From P52-10 sp041397365 (GTDB lineage Bacteria; Pseudomonadota; Alphaproteobacteria; Rhizobiales; Xanthobacteraceae), in the NCBI GenBank assembly GCA_041397365.1, contig JAWKWT010000001.1, positions 186,001 through 250,000 of the forward strand: a DNA stretch of 64,000 bases, given 5' to 3'. Under the pieces are notes generated by a model, which was not told the DNA's origin, did no database searches, and worked only from the letters and a program-made list of their open reading frames with translations. Shown here one piece after another: positions 37,368 through 46,720 of this stretch. Within the stretch, counting starts at the first letter, position 1; each line of letters begins with the position of its first letter. Position numbers and translations under genes: made by a program.

Positions 37368-37733
37368 ATGGCCCTGACCGCCGATCTTCTGGTTCTGCTG
37401 GTCGCCGCCCTGCACATCTATTTCCTGGTCCTGGAGATGTTTCTCTGGGAACGCCCGATCGGCCTGAAGACCTTCCGCAACACGCCGGAGCGCGCACGCG
37501 ACACGGCGGTGCTGGCCGCCAATCAGGGGCTTTACAACGGCTTCCTCGCCGCGGGCCTCATCTGGGGCGTGTTCTATCAATGGCCGTTGTCGGCACTGCA
37601 TGTGAAGACCTTCTTCCTGGCCTGCGTCATCGTCGCCGGCGTCTATGGCGCATGGTCGGTGAGCCGCCGCATTTTCTTCGTGCAGGCGATGCCGGCGATC
37701 GTCGCGCTCGCTCTGCTCTGGATTTTCCGCTGA
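37368..37733 (+). CDS. DUF1304 family membrane protein
   Basis: 121-residue inner-membrane protein of the DUF1304 family, function unknown. Four hydrophobic segments: LLVLLVAALHIYFLVLEMFL, YNGFLAAGLIWGVFY, TFFLACVIVAGVYGAW and MPAIVALALLWIF. The conserved ANQGLYNGFLAAGL segment is diagnostic. It lies 35 bases after glnD, possibly in its operon. Confidence 0.88.
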   Translation: MALTADLLVLLVAALHIYFLVLEMFLWERPIGLKTFRNTPERARDTAVLAANQGLYNGFLAAGLIWGVFYQWPLSALHVKTFFLACVIVAGVYGAWSVSRRIFFVQAMPAIVALALLWIFR

Positions 37734-37881
37734 GCCGCTTTCGCTGAAAGTTCTGTTTCGCCGCGCCGATTGCGTCTTGTGCGGCGGCATGCCGTTGCGC
37801 AGAATGTCCGGACAGAAACCGTCGCCGCGTCACGCCCATGGACGACGGACCTCCCAAAAAGGGCACCCTGGGAGAACGCAA

Positions 37882-39123
37882 ATGAATCTGTTCCAGACGG
37901 CCGCCAGATCGGTCGCCAAAACGGCTGCAATGTCGGCCGCGATCCTCGCCTTCGCCACGCTCAGTGCGCAGGCACAAAAGAAATACGATCCCGGCGCGAG
38001 CGACACCGAAATCAAGATCGGGCAGACCGCGCCGTTCAGCGGCCCGGCCTCGGCCTATGCGACGATCGCCAAGACGCAGGCCGCCTATATCAAGATGGTC
38101 AACGACCAGGGCGGCGTAAACGGCCGCAAGATCAACCTGATCCAGTATGACGACGCCTACAGTCCGCCGAAAACCGTCGAGCAGGTTCGCAAGCTCGTCG
38201 AAAGCGACGAGGTGCTGATGACGTTCCAGCTCGTCGGCACGCCCTCCAACGCCGCCGTGCAGCGCTATCTGAACCAGAAGAAAGTGCCGCAAATGTTCGC
38301 CGGCACGGGCGCCGCGCGCTTCTCCGATCCGAAGAACGCGCCATGGACGATGGGCTTCAACCCCAGCTACCAGACTGAGGGGCGCATCTACGCGCAATAC
38401 ATCCTCGCCAACTATCCGAACGCAAAGATCGGGATCCTCTATCAGAACGACGACCTCGGCAAAGACTACGTCGCCGGCCTGAAGGACGGCCTCGGCGCCA
38501 AGGCGGCGAGCATGATCGTCGGCGAGGCGTCCTACGAGGTCACCGACCCGACGATCGATCCGCAGATCGTCAAGCTGAAGTCGCTCGGCGCGGACCTGCT
38601 CTATGACATGTCGACGCCGAAATTCGCGGCGCAGGCGATCAAGAAGGCGGCCGAACTGAACTGGAAGGCGGTCCATATCCTCGACATCAACGCCTCGTCG
38701 GTCGGCGCGGTGATGAAGCCCGCCGGGCTTGAGGCGTCGAAAGGCGTCATCAGCGTCAACTATATCAAGGACCCGCTCGATCCGACCTGGGTGAACGACC
38801 AGGGCTTCAAGAACTTCAAGACCTTCATGGAGAAGTACTATCCCGAGGGCGACGCCAATTCGAACTTCAACAGCTACGGCCACATGACCGCGCAGGCGCT
38901 GGTCGAGCTGCTGAAACGCTGCGGCGACAACCTCACCCGCGAGAACATCATGAAGCAGGCGTCGAACCTGAAGGATGTGGAGCTGGACCTGCTGCTGCCG
39001 GGCATCAAGATCAACACCACGCCGACCGACTATCGCGTCAACAAGCAGTTGCAGATGATGCGCTTCAACGGCGAGCGCTGGGAAGGCTTCGGGCCGATCA
39101 TCAACGCCGCCGACGCGAGCTGA
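37882..39123 (+). CDS. ABC transporter substrate-binding protein, branched-chain amino acid/amide type
   Basis: Periplasmic type I binding protein (LivJ/UrtA-like, HAAT family), 413 residues. The start at 37882 follows GGGAGAA, and the signal peptide is RSVAKTAAMSAAILAFATLS-AQAQ. Mature part: DTEIKIGQTAPFSGPASAYA, INLIQYDDAYSPPKTVEQVR, KIGILYQNDDLGKDYVAGLK. The Ser-Gly-Pro binding loop and the GILYQNDD hinge are typical. No permease or ATPase gene is nearby, so it is an orphan here and must share a transporter. Ligand not predictable. Confidence 0.92.
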   Translation: MNLFQTAARSVAKTAAMSAAILAFATLSAQAQKKYDPGASDTEIKIGQTAPFSGPASAYATIAKTQAAYIKMVNDQGGVNGRKINLIQYDDAYSPPKTVEQVRKLVESDEVLMTFQLVGTPSNAAVQRYLNQKKVPQMFAGTGAARFSDPKNAPWTMGFNPSYQTEGRIYAQYILANYPNAKIGILYQNDDLGKDYVAGLKDGLGAKAASMIVGEASYEVTDPTIDPQIVKLKSLGADLLYDMSTPKFAAQAIKKAAELNWKAVHILDINASSVGAVMKPAGLEASKGVISVNYIKDPLDPTWVNDQGFKNFKTFMEKYYPEGDANSNFNSYGHMTAQALVELLKRCGDNLTRENIMKQASNLKDVELDLLLPGIKINTTPTDYRVNKQLQMMRFNGERWEGFGPIINAADAS

Positions 39124-39170
39124 CGGCACAGCAAAGCCCGGTCTGCCGGGACGACTCCTGGCAACCTGCC

Positions 39171-39203
39171 GGCCGGCGGATTTTCCGCCGGCCGATTTTT
39201 TGG
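39171..39203 (+). terminator. Rho-independent terminator after the binding-protein gene
   Basis: Stem GGCCGGCGG (39171-39179) with CCGCCGGCC (39185-39193), loop ATTTT, then GATTTTTTGG. A strong intrinsic terminator 48 bases after the stop codon. Confidence 0.85.
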
Positions 39204-39310
39204 CCTCGGCGAACCCTGCCATAAAACCCCCATTAACTTCTGCTTAACGCGCTCTTAAACCCCGCCCGCTAGCGTGCCGCTATGGGGCAGGTGTTCGGGT
39301 TGGTGTGCAT

Positions 39311-41494
39311 ATGTTCGGTGGACGGCGAAGCAAGACATCGCGGCAGGAACCGCGATTCGGATTCACCGGCTCGCTGTCCGATCTCCGGCTCACGCGCGAG
39401 GATCGCGTCGCGCCCGCCTCCGAGCGCGAGGCGACCGTGAGCAAGACCGCGGCAGGCAGGCGCAAGACAAGCGACGGCGACGAGCCGAAGCGCGCGAAAC
39501 CACCTGCGAAACGCAAGAGCAAGAAGAAAGCCCGGCACGGCCGCGGTTTCTTCGGCAACCTGTTTTACTGGAGCGCGGTGACCGGCCTCTGGGCGATGAT
39601 CGGCGTCGTCGGCGTGATCGTCTGGGTGGCCGCGCATCTGCCGCCGATCCAGTCGCTCGAAGTGCCGAAGCGCCCGCCGACGATCCAAATCGTCGGCATC
39701 GACGGCAGCGTGCTCGCCACCCGCGGCGAGATGGCCGGCACCAACATCTCGCTGAAGGACCTGCCGCCGCATCTGCCGAAGGCGTTCATCGCCATCGAGG
39801 ACCGCCGCTTCTATTCGCATTTCGGCATCGATCCGTTCGGCATCGCGCGCGCGGCCGCCGCCAACATCATGCGGCGCGGCGTCGCCCAGGGCGGCTCGAC
39901 GCTGACGCAGCAGCTCGCGAAGAACATCTTCCTCACGCAGGAGCGCACGATGATGCGCAAATTGCAGGAGGCAGAGCTGGCGCTGTGGCTGGAGCACAAA
40001 TACTCCAAGAACGAGATTCTCGAACTCTATCTCAACCGCGTCTATTTCGGCTCCGGCGCTTATGGCGTCGAAGCCGCCGCGCAGAAATATTTCGGCAAGT
40101 CGGCGCGCAACGTGACGCTGGCCGAATCGGCGATGCTCGCCGGGCTCGTCAAATCGCCGTCGCGACTCGCGCCGAACCGCAACCCCGAAGGGGCCGAGCG
40201 CCGCTCGCACACGGTGCTGAGCGCGATGGCCGACGCCGGCTTCATCACCGAGGCGCAGGCGAAGGCCACCATCGGCCATCCGGCCTATGCGGTGAAGCCG
40301 ACCGGGGCCGGCACCATCAATTACGTGGCGGACTGGATCATCGACGTGCTCGACGATCTGGTCGGCCAGGTCGAAGAAAACATCGTCGTCGAAACCTCGA
40401 TCGATCCGAAACTGCAAAGCCTCGCGGAGGCGTCGATCATCGACGAACTGGCCGCGAAAAGCGTCAAGTTCCACGTCACGCAGGGCGCGCTGGTGGCGAT
40501 GACGCCGCAGGGCGCGGTGCGCGCGCTGGTCGGCGGGCGCAACTATGCCGACAGCCAGTTCAACCGCGCCGTGACGGCGAAGCGCCAGCCGGGCTCGGCC
40601 TTCAAGCCGTTCGTGTTCCTGACCGCGATCGAGAACGGGCTGACGCCGGACACGCTGCGGCAGGACGCGCCGATCAATGTGAAGGGCTGGACGCCGGAGA
40701 ACTACACCAAGGAATATTTCGGCCCGGTGACGCTGACGCAGGCGCTGGCGATGTCGCTCAACACGGTGGCGGTGCGGCTCGGCCTCGAAGTCGGCGCGAA
40801 GAACGTCATCCGCACGGCGCACCGGCTCGGCATCGCCTCGAAGCTCGAAGCCAACGCCTCGATCGCGCTCGGCACGTCGGAGGTGACGCTGCTCGAACTC
40901 ACCGGCGCTTACGGTCCCTTCGCCAATGGCGGGCAGAGCGTCACGCCGCATGTCGTGCGGCGCATCCGCACCGCTGAGGGCAAGACGCTGTACAAGCGCC
41001 CGGCCGAATTGTTCGGGCGGGTGATCGATGCGCGCGCGGTCGGCATGATGAACGCGATGATGCAGGAAACGCTGCTCTCCGGCACCGCGCGCAAGGCGGA
41101 GATTCCGGGCTGGAGCGCCGCCGGCAAGACCGGCACCAGCCAGGATTTCCGCGACGCATGGTTCATCGGCTACACCGCCAACCTTATCACCGGCGTCTGG
41201 CTCGGCAATGACGACAACTCGCCGACGAAGAAGGCCACCGGCGGCGGCCTGCCGGTCGAGGTCTGGACTCGCTTCATGCGCACGGCCCATCAGGGCGTGC
41301 CGGTCGCGGCGCTGCCGGGCGGCGGCGGATTCTTCTCCGGCCTCGTCAATCCGCAACGCGCAATGCCGCCCGCGCAGCAGCAACAGCCGGTTCAGGCGGC
41401 GATGACGCCGCGCGGCGCGCCGCCGGCATCGCAACGCCCGATCGCGGAAAGCGGCATCGACGGCTGGCTGATGGAGCGGCTGCTCGGGCGCTAA
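39311..41494 (+). CDS. Class A penicillin-binding protein (PBP1A-type)
   Basis: Bifunctional peptidoglycan synthase, 727 residues. A basic cytoplasmic region (PPAKRKSKKKARHGRG) precedes one transmembrane segment (GLWAMIGVVGVIVWVAA). Transglycosylase motifs: IEDRRFYSHFGIDPFG, GGSTLTQQLAKNIF, RKLQEAELALWLE, KNEILELYLNRVYFGSGAYG. Transpeptidase motifs: RQPGSAFKPF (SxxK), SLNTVAV (SxN) and AGKTGTSQDF (KTG). The Gln/Pro-rich tail is probably disordered. The ATG at 39311 is preferred over an in-frame GTG two codons upstream. Confidence 0.95.
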   Translation: MFGGRRSKTSRQEPRFGFTGSLSDLRLTREDRVAPASEREATVSKTAAGRRKTSDGDEPKRAKPPAKRKSKKKARHGRGFFGNLFYWSAVTGLWAMIGVVGVIVWVAAHLPPIQSLEVPKRPPTIQIVGIDGSVLATRGEMAGTNISLKDLPPHLPKAFIAIEDRRFYSHFGIDPFGIARAAAANIMRRGVAQGGSTLTQQLAKNIFLTQERTMMRKLQEAELALWLEHKYSKNEILELYLNRVYFGSGAYGVEAAAQKYFGKSARNVTLAESAMLAGLVKSPSRLAPNRNPEGAERRSHTVLSAMADAGFITEAQAKATIGHPAYAVKPTGAGTINYVADWIIDVLDDLVGQVEENIVVETSIDPKLQSLAEASIIDELAAKSVKFHVTQGALVAMTPQGAVRALVGGRNYADSQFNRAVTAKRQPGSAFKPFVFLTAIENGLTPDTLRQDAPINVKGWTPENYTKEYFGPVTLTQALAMSLNTVAVRLGLEVGAKNVIRTAHRLGIASKLEANASIALGTSEVTLLELTGAYGPFANGGQSVTPHVVRRIRTAEGKTLYKRPAELFGRVIDARAVGMMNAMMQETLLSGTARKAEIPGWSAAGKTGTSQDFRDAWFIGYTANLITGVWLGNDDNSPTKKATGGGLPVEVWTRFMRTAHQGVPVAALPGGGGFFSGLVNPQRAMPPAQQQQPVQAAMTPRGAPPASQRPIAESGIDGWLMERLLGR

Positions 41495-41540
41495 AACAAT
41501 CTATGATCTAACTGAACTGGATGGACCAAGATCCATTGCT

Positions 41541-41633
41541 CGTCATGCCCGGCCTTGTGCCGGGCATCCACGTCTTAACGATGGCTCCGCTCAAGACAGA
41601 CGTGGATGGCCGGGATAAACCCGGCCATGACGA
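41541..41633. repeat. CGTCATGCCCG...CATGACG palindromic repeat, copy B
   Basis: Begins CGTCATGCCCGGCCTTGTGC and ends AAACCCGGCCATGACG, with ACGTCTT / AGACGT arms inside, nearly identical to copy A at 28225-28316. It lies between convergent genes (penicillin-binding protein and YgjP-like peptidase) and could fold as a terminator for both. Confidence 0.87.
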
Positions 41634-41668
41634 CATGAGATATGTCCGTCAAAATGAACCGCGACAGA

Positions 41669-42499
41669 TTACTTCCCCGCGCCGTAGCGGTGCAGATCGT
41701 TGCCGTGCCGGTCGAGCCACGCCTTGGCGCGCTCCATCTCCGGACAGATGCGGTCCACGAGCCGCCAGAACCGCTCCGAGTGATTCATCTCGACCAGGTG
41801 CGCCACCTCATGCGCTGCGAGATAATCGAGCACCTCGGGCGGGGCGAGGATTAGCCGCCACGAGAACGACAGCACGCCGTCGGTGTTGCAGGAGCCCCAG
41901 CGGCTGGACTGGTCGCGCACGCCGATCCGGCGGATATCCACGCCGAGCATCGCCGCGTAGCGTCGCGCCGCCGCGCTCAATTCGCGCCTGGCCTCGCGCT
42001 TGAGATAGTCCGTGACGCGGCGGCTGACATGCGCCGCTTCGCCCGCGACGCAGAGCAGCCGCGCGCCGTCCTCGTCGGCTTCGAGCCACACCGTGCCGCG
42101 CACGCGAGGGCGATGGACGATGCGATGCGTCTCGCCGCGCAGCGGCAGGCAAGCGCCATCGGCAAACGTCACGAGATCGGGCAGCCGGCGCAGACGCTCG
42201 GCGAGCCAGTCCGCATGCCGCTCGACGAAATCGCGCGCATCGGCGAGATTTCCACGCAACGGCATGGACAGAACCGCCTCGCGGCGCTTGGCATGAATGC
42301 GCAGCGCGTAGCGCCGGGCCAGCCGGTGCCGCTGCACGACCACGGGACAGGAATCCTCGCCGGCAGCGATCAGCATGATCTGAGGTTCGGCCTTGCGGGC
42401 CACGCCTTCCGCAGGCTTGCGGACACTCTTTTTCTGCGGCCGGGCCGGCTGCAAGAACGGCAGCCAGCGCAATCCATGATGTGGCGCGTCGTCGGTCAT
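41669..42499 (-). CDS. YgjP-like metallopeptidase (DUF45/SprT-like)
   Basis: 276-residue predicted zinc metallopeptidase. The HExxH motif and following conserved segment are AAHEVAHLVEMNHSERFWRL, preceded by SSRWGSCNTDGVLSFSWRLI, both diagnostic of the YgjP/DUF45 family. The start MTDDAPHHGLRWL at 42499 is preferred over one 14 codons upstream. The biological substrate is unknown; some relatives associate with restriction systems, but none is present here. It follows phaZ on the same strand by 42 bases. Confidence 0.88.
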   Translation of the reverse strand: MTDDAPHHGLRWLPFLQPARPQKKSVRKPAEGVARKAEPQIMLIAAGEDSCPVVVQRHRLARRYALRIHAKRREAVLSMPLRGNLADARDFVERHADWLAERLRRLPDLVTFADGACLPLRGETHRIVHRPRVRGTVWLEADEDGARLLCVAGEAAHVSRRVTDYLKREARRELSAAARRYAAMLGVDIRRIGVRDQSSRWGSCNTDGVLSFSWRLILAPPEVLDYLAAHEVAHLVEMNHSERFWRLVDRICPEMERAKAWLDRHGNDLHRYGAGK

Positions 42500-42541
42500 G
42501 CGTCGGCTTATAGCGCCAACGCAACCGATTCGCCGACCCAA

Positions 42542-43861
42542 TCAGCGGCCGGCGATGACCTGCAATTTACGGCCCTGCGCCGCATTGTGCATGAAGTCGG
42601 AAATGCGCGGACGGATCTCGGAGCAGAAGCGCGAGCCGTTGAACACGCCGTAATGCCCGACGCCCTTCTGCATGTAGTGGACCTTCTTGTCGGCGCTCAG
42701 CGACGAACACAGACGATGCGCGGCCTCGGTCTGGCCGACGCCGGAAATATCGTCCTTCTCGCCTTCCACCGTCATCAGCGAGACGCGCTCGATCTTGGTC
42801 AGGTCCACCGGCTTGCCGCGATGGGTCATCTCGCCCTTGGGCAGCGAGTGCTTGACGAACACCGTGTCCACCGTTTGCAGATAATATTCGGCCGTGAGGT
42901 CCATCACCGCCAGATACTCGTCGTAGAACTCGCGATGCTTCTGCGCGGAATCGCCGTCGCCCTGCACCAGATGCCGGAACAGATTTTTGTGCGCGTCGAT
43001 GTGCCGATCGAGGTTCATGCTGACGAAGCCGTTGAGCTGCAAGAATCCGGGATAAACATCGCGCATGAAACCCGGATGGGGGAACGGCACGCGGGTAATC
43101 ACATTGCTGCGGAACCACTCGATGCCGCGCTGCTGCGCGAGGTCGTTCACCGCGGTCGGATTGGAGCGGGTGTCGATCGGCCCGCCCATCAGCGTCATCG
43201 ACAGCGGCACGAACGGATCGTTCGCGCTTTCCATCAGCGCGGCGGCCGCCAGCACCGGAACCGAAGGCTGGCACACCGCGACGACATGCACGTTGCCGCC
43301 GAGGAACTGCAACATCTCCGTCACATAGTCGATGTAATCGTCCAGGTCGAAGCGGCCGGCCGACATCGGCACCATGCGCGCATCCGCCCAGTCGGTGATG
43401 TAGACGTCATGATCGGGCAGGAAGGCTTCAACCGTGCCGCGCAGCAGCGTCGCATAATGGCCGGACATCGGCGCGACGATCAGCACGCGCGGCTGCGGCG
43501 CGCGCGGCATCATGCGTTCGAAATGCAACAGCCGGCAGAACGGCTTTTCCCAGATCGAGCTGATATGCACGGGAACCCGCGTTCCGCCGACCTGGACCTC
43601 GTCGATGCCCCATTCGGGCTTGCCATAGCGGCGGGTGGTGCGTTCGAAAAGTTCGCAGCCGGCCGCGACCGATTTTCCGAATTCGGTGTGAGAAAAGGGG
43701 TTGAGCGGATTCTGGAACAGAAGCTTGGTCGCATCGGTGACCGCACGTACGGGATTGAGCGACGCCTGCCCCATCTCGTACATCCAGTAGAGCGGCGTCG
43801 TCAGAGCGGGCGCGCCTTCGTTTGTTGCGGCAGGTCCGCCGCCGAATTCACCAATAGGCAT
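42542..43861 (-). CDS. phaZ: Intracellular polyhydroxyalkanoate depolymerase
   Basis: Mobilises stored PHB to 3-hydroxybutyrate oligomers. 439 residues with an alpha/beta-hydrolase fold and a PHB-depolymerase C-terminus. Typical features are YWMYEMGQASLNPVRA, ITDWADARMVPMSAGRFDL, and the modified nucleophile box HVVAVCQPSVPVLAA in which Cys replaces Ser, as in Ralstonia PhaZ1. A catalytic His is likely in MQKGVGHYGVFNG and Asp in VEGEKDDISGVGQ. No signal peptide. Upstream, CTGCTTTGCATTGCAGCA resembles the PHA-gene operators. Confidence 0.94.
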   Translation of the reverse strand: MPIGEFGGGPAATNEGAPALTTPLYWMYEMGQASLNPVRAVTDATKLLFQNPLNPFSHTEFGKSVAAGCELFERTTRRYGKPEWGIDEVQVGGTRVPVHISSIWEKPFCRLLHFERMMPRAPQPRVLIVAPMSGHYATLLRGTVEAFLPDHDVYITDWADARMVPMSAGRFDLDDYIDYVTEMLQFLGGNVHVVAVCQPSVPVLAAAALMESANDPFVPLSMTLMGGPIDTRSNPTAVNDLAQQRGIEWFRSNVITRVPFPHPGFMRDVYPGFLQLNGFVSMNLDRHIDAHKNLFRHLVQGDGDSAQKHREFYDEYLAVMDLTAEYYLQTVDTVFVKHSLPKGEMTHRGKPVDLTKIERVSLMTVEGEKDDISGVGQTEAAHRLCSSLSADKKVHYMQKGVGHYGVFNGSRFCSEIRPRISDFMHNAAQGRKLQVIAGR

Positions 43862-43877
43862 CCGAAATCCTCAACCC

Positions 43878-43897
43878 CTGCTTTGCATTGCAGCATC
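43878..43897. promoter_or_regulatory. Putative PhaR operator upstream of phaZ
   Basis: CTGC-TTTGCATT-GCAG with TTGCAGC at 43888-43894, 20-35 bases before the phaZ start. The arms CTGC and GCAG match the TGC/GCA pattern described for PhaR sites. PhaR binding is inferred. Confidence 0.45.
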
Positions 43898-44047
43898 ATG
43901 GAGAGAGGTTTCGCCCGCGTCAATGCGCCACGGACATCATCCCGCATGGTCAATGAGTCGTTTCCTCCCCAAAAAAGGCCTCTTTGTCGCCGGGTGTGGC
44001 GATCCTGCGTCGTGCACCGTACCCATTCCTCCGGTTAAGCTCGTTCC

Positions 44048-45385
44048 ATGTCCGATCCGACCGCCACCGACTTCCGCGAGCAGCGGCCCCATGTCCGCCT
44101 CGACACGATCTTGCGGCTGCGCTGGCTCGCCGTGCTCGGCCAGCTCGCGACGATCTTCGTCGTCGAGCAGGCGCTCGAATTCGAAATTCCGGTCATTCCA
44201 TGCCTGGCGGTGATCGCGTTTTCGGTCGTGGTCAACATCGTCCTGCAAGTGGCGTTCAACCCGATGCGGCGGCTGGAGCCGCTGCACGCCGCCGGCCTGC
44301 TGGCGCTGATGATCGCCGAACTCGACGCGCTGTTGTTCCTCACCGGCGGCATCGACAATCCGTTCTCGATCCTGGTGCTGGCGCCGACGCTGATCGCCGC
44401 GACCGCGCTGCCGCCGCGGCTGACGCTCGGGCTCGCCGCCTTCGCGGCGGCCAGCGCCACCGCGCTCACGGTCTGGCACCTGCCGCTGCCCTGGATCGAA
44501 AACCATCCGCTGGAGCTGCCGCCGACCTATAATGTCGCGTCATGGATGGCGACGATCGTCGCGATCGGCGTCACCAGCCTCTACGCCTATCAATCCACCG
44601 AGCAGGCGCGAAAACTCTCCGACGCGCTGGCCGCTGCGGAACTGGTGCTGGCGCGCGAGCAGCATCTGACGCAGCTCGACGGCCTCGCCGCCGCCGCCGC
44701 GCATGAACTCGGCACCCCGCTTTCGACCATCACGCTGATCGTGCGCGAACTGGAGAAGGGCACCGATCCGGCCTCACCGGCCGCCGCCGACATCCGCACC
44801 TTGCGCGAACAGACCCAGCGCTGCCGCGATATCCTGTCGAAACTCACGCAACTGTCGGCGGCCGGCGCGCCGTTCGACCGGATGCCGCTCTCCGCGCTGC
44901 TCGAAGAGGCCGTCGCGCCGCACCGCGAATTCGGCATCGCCATCTCCGTTCGCGTGACGCCTGCGGGGCGCGGTGAACCCGTCATCCATCGCAACGCCGC
45001 CGTCCTCTACGGCCTCGGCAATATTCTGGAGAACGCCATCGATTTCGCCCATGGGGCGGTCGAGGTCGACGCCACCTGGGACTCCCAGAGCGTCGAGATC
45101 ATCATCGCCGATGACGGCCCCGGCATCGCGCCGGACCTGCTGCGGCGGATCGGCGAACCCTATGTGTCGCGGCGACCGGGCGGGCGGGCCACCGGCGGCG
45201 GGCTGGGCCTCGGAATTTTCATCGCCCGCACCCTTCTGGAGCGCAGCGGCGCGCGCGTCTCGTTCCGCAACCGCGTTTTCCCGGCGCACGGCGCAATAGT
45301 GCAGATCGTCTGGCCGCTGGAGGCGTTCCAGCGCGCCTCCCCGGAGGAACCAGCGGACGCGGAACCGGAACCCGAGTCACTCTGA
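44048..45385 (+). CDS. regB: Redox sensor histidine kinase RegB/ActS/PrrB
   Basis: Membrane sensor that responds to quinone-pool redox state and phosphorylates RegA. 445 residues, about six hydrophobic segments in the first 190. The quinone-binding motif GGxxNPF is present (LTGGIDNPFSILVLAP). The phosphorylated His is in AAAAHELGTPLSTITLIV, the redox cysteine is in REQTQRCRDILSKL, and the ATPase has NILENAIDFA, DDGPGIAP and GGGLGLGIFIART. Its partner regA lies 138 bases downstream. Confidence 0.94.
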   Translation: MSDPTATDFREQRPHVRLDTILRLRWLAVLGQLATIFVVEQALEFEIPVIPCLAVIAFSVVVNIVLQVAFNPMRRLEPLHAAGLLALMIAELDALLFLTGGIDNPFSILVLAPTLIAATALPPRLTLGLAAFAAASATALTVWHLPLPWIENHPLELPPTYNVASWMATIVAIGVTSLYAYQSTEQARKLSDALAAAELVLAREQHLTQLDGLAAAAAHELGTPLSTITLIVRELEKGTDPASPAAADIRTLREQTQRCRDILSKLTQLSAAGAPFDRMPLSALLEEAVAPHREFGIAISVRVTPAGRGEPVIHRNAAVLYGLGNILENAIDFAHGAVEVDATWDSQSVEIIIADDGPGIAPDLLRRIGEPYVSRRPGGRATGGGLGLGIFIARTLLERSGARVSFRNRVFPAHGAIVQIVWPLEAFQRASPEEPADAEPEPESL

Positions 45386-45523
45386 CGCGGTTTCCTGCGA
45401 GCTTAATAATTGTTCCCGGCACTCTCGGCCCTTGGCATCGCCCGTCCGAGACGCCATATTTTATCATATGTCCCATGCATATGCGTTCCCGCATCGAGCG
45501 CCTCGAACCGGAGTTTAGGACCT

Positions 45524-46102
45524 TTGACCAATCTCGACACCGCGGCCGTCGCAGCCTCCCCCGCCATCCTCGCGCTCGCCGACCGCTCTTTGCTCATCGT
45601 CGAGGATGACAAGGCGTTTCTGGAGCGGCTGGCGCGCGCCATGGAGACGCGTGGGTTCGCGGTGCGCACCAGCGACAATGTCGCCGACGCGATGGCGCAG
45701 ATTTCGCACGCGCCGCCGGCGTTCGCCGTGGTCGATCTGCGGCTCGGCGACGGCAACGGGCTCGACGTGGTGTCCGCGCTGAAGCGGCAGCGCCCGGATT
45801 CGCGTGCAATCGTGCTGACCGGCTATGGCAATATCGCGACCGCGGTGACGGCGGTGAAACTCGGCGCGGTCGATTATCTCGCCAAGCCCGCCGACGCCGA
45901 CGACGTCGTCAACGCCCTTTTGGCGACCGGCTCGGGCAAGATCGAACCGCCGCAGAATCCGATGTCGGCCGATCGCGTCCGCTGGGAGCATATCCAGCGC
46001 ATCTACGAGATGTGCAACCGCAACGTCTCGGAAACCGCGCGGCGGCTGAACATGCATCGCCGCACCTTGCAGCGCATCCTCGCCAAGCGCGCGCCGCGCT
46101 GA
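45524..46102 (+). CDS. regA: Redox response regulator RegA/ActR/PrrA
   Basis: 192 residues from a TTG start preceded by AGGA; an in-frame ATG at 45410 adds unrelated sequence. Receiver domain: SLLIVEDDKAFLERLARAME, phosphorylated Asp in FAVVDLRLGDGNGLDV, and Lys in DYLAKPADA. The C-terminal Fis-type helix-turn-helix is VSETARRLNMHRRTLQRIL, nearly invariant in RegA. It activates photosynthesis, respiration, nitrogen and carbon-fixation genes in relatives. It forms an operon-like pair with regB. Confidence 0.95.
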   Translation: MTNLDTAAVAASPAILALADRSLLIVEDDKAFLERLARAMETRGFAVRTSDNVADAMAQISHAPPAFAVVDLRLGDGNGLDVVSALKRQRPDSRAIVLTGYGNIATAVTAVKLGAVDYLAKPADADDVVNALLATGSGKIEPPQNPMSADRVRWEHIQRIYEMCNRNVSETARRLNMHRRTLQRILAKRAPR

Positions 46103-46123
46103 GCGATTGCGCATCGGGATCAA

Positions 46124-46603
46124 TCAAAACTCCCGAAATCCGTCCGGATCGGCGAGCCGCGCCAGCCGCGTCGCCGCGGCAGATGCAAAACGCAGCAGCA
46201 TCGCCTTGCGTGTCGCCGCCGGCAGGCGATGTTCGGGCGCGTCGCAATGCATGTGCGCGCCATAGGCATCCGCCACGATCAGCCCGGTGTCGGGGGGAAA
46301 AATCTCGCACGGCAGCTCGCGCGTGAACGCGAAGAACAACCGGTCGCAATGCAACCGGTAGTCCTCCCATTTGGTGTCGGCGCGCAAGTCCGCCAGCGAC
46401 GATTTGATCTCGACGATCCAGATGTCGCCGCGCTCGTTCAGCGCCACCAGATCGGCGCGGCGGCCGGACGGCAGGGGCAATTCGGCAAGCGCCGAAAAGC
46501 CGAGCGCGCGCAAGAGCCGCGACGTGCCGCGCGCGACCGTCAGCGCGGTCTCCGACTGGCGGCGATCGGGCGGCAGGATCAGTTCGGGCGCGGAAAGACT
46601 CAT
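46124..46603 (-). CDS. mmcB: MmcB-family DNA repair protein
   Basis: 159-residue predicted nuclease, named for mitomycin C sensitivity of Caulobacter mutants. The restriction-endonuclease-like core is visible as LPSGRRADLVALNERGDIWI followed by VEIKSSLADLRADTKWEDYR, with the Asp and Glu-x-Lys active-site pattern. The location convergent with regA is conserved in Hyphomicrobiales. Confidence 0.9.
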   Translation of the reverse strand: MSLSAPELILPPDRRQSETALTVARGTSRLLRALGFSALAELPLPSGRRADLVALNERGDIWIVEIKSSLADLRADTKWEDYRLHCDRLFFAFTRELPCEIFPPDTGLIVADAYGAHMHCDAPEHRLPAATRKAMLLRFASAAATRLARLADPDGFREF

Positions 46604-46720
46604 GCATGCGAGTCTATCAGACCGCGACGCGGTACGCGGCGGGAAATTCGCACTCCTTAGAGTCCAGCAACCCGGCCGCAGGTTCCATCCCGCTCAAATC
46701 CCCTTTCCGGAGCGGCGAAA

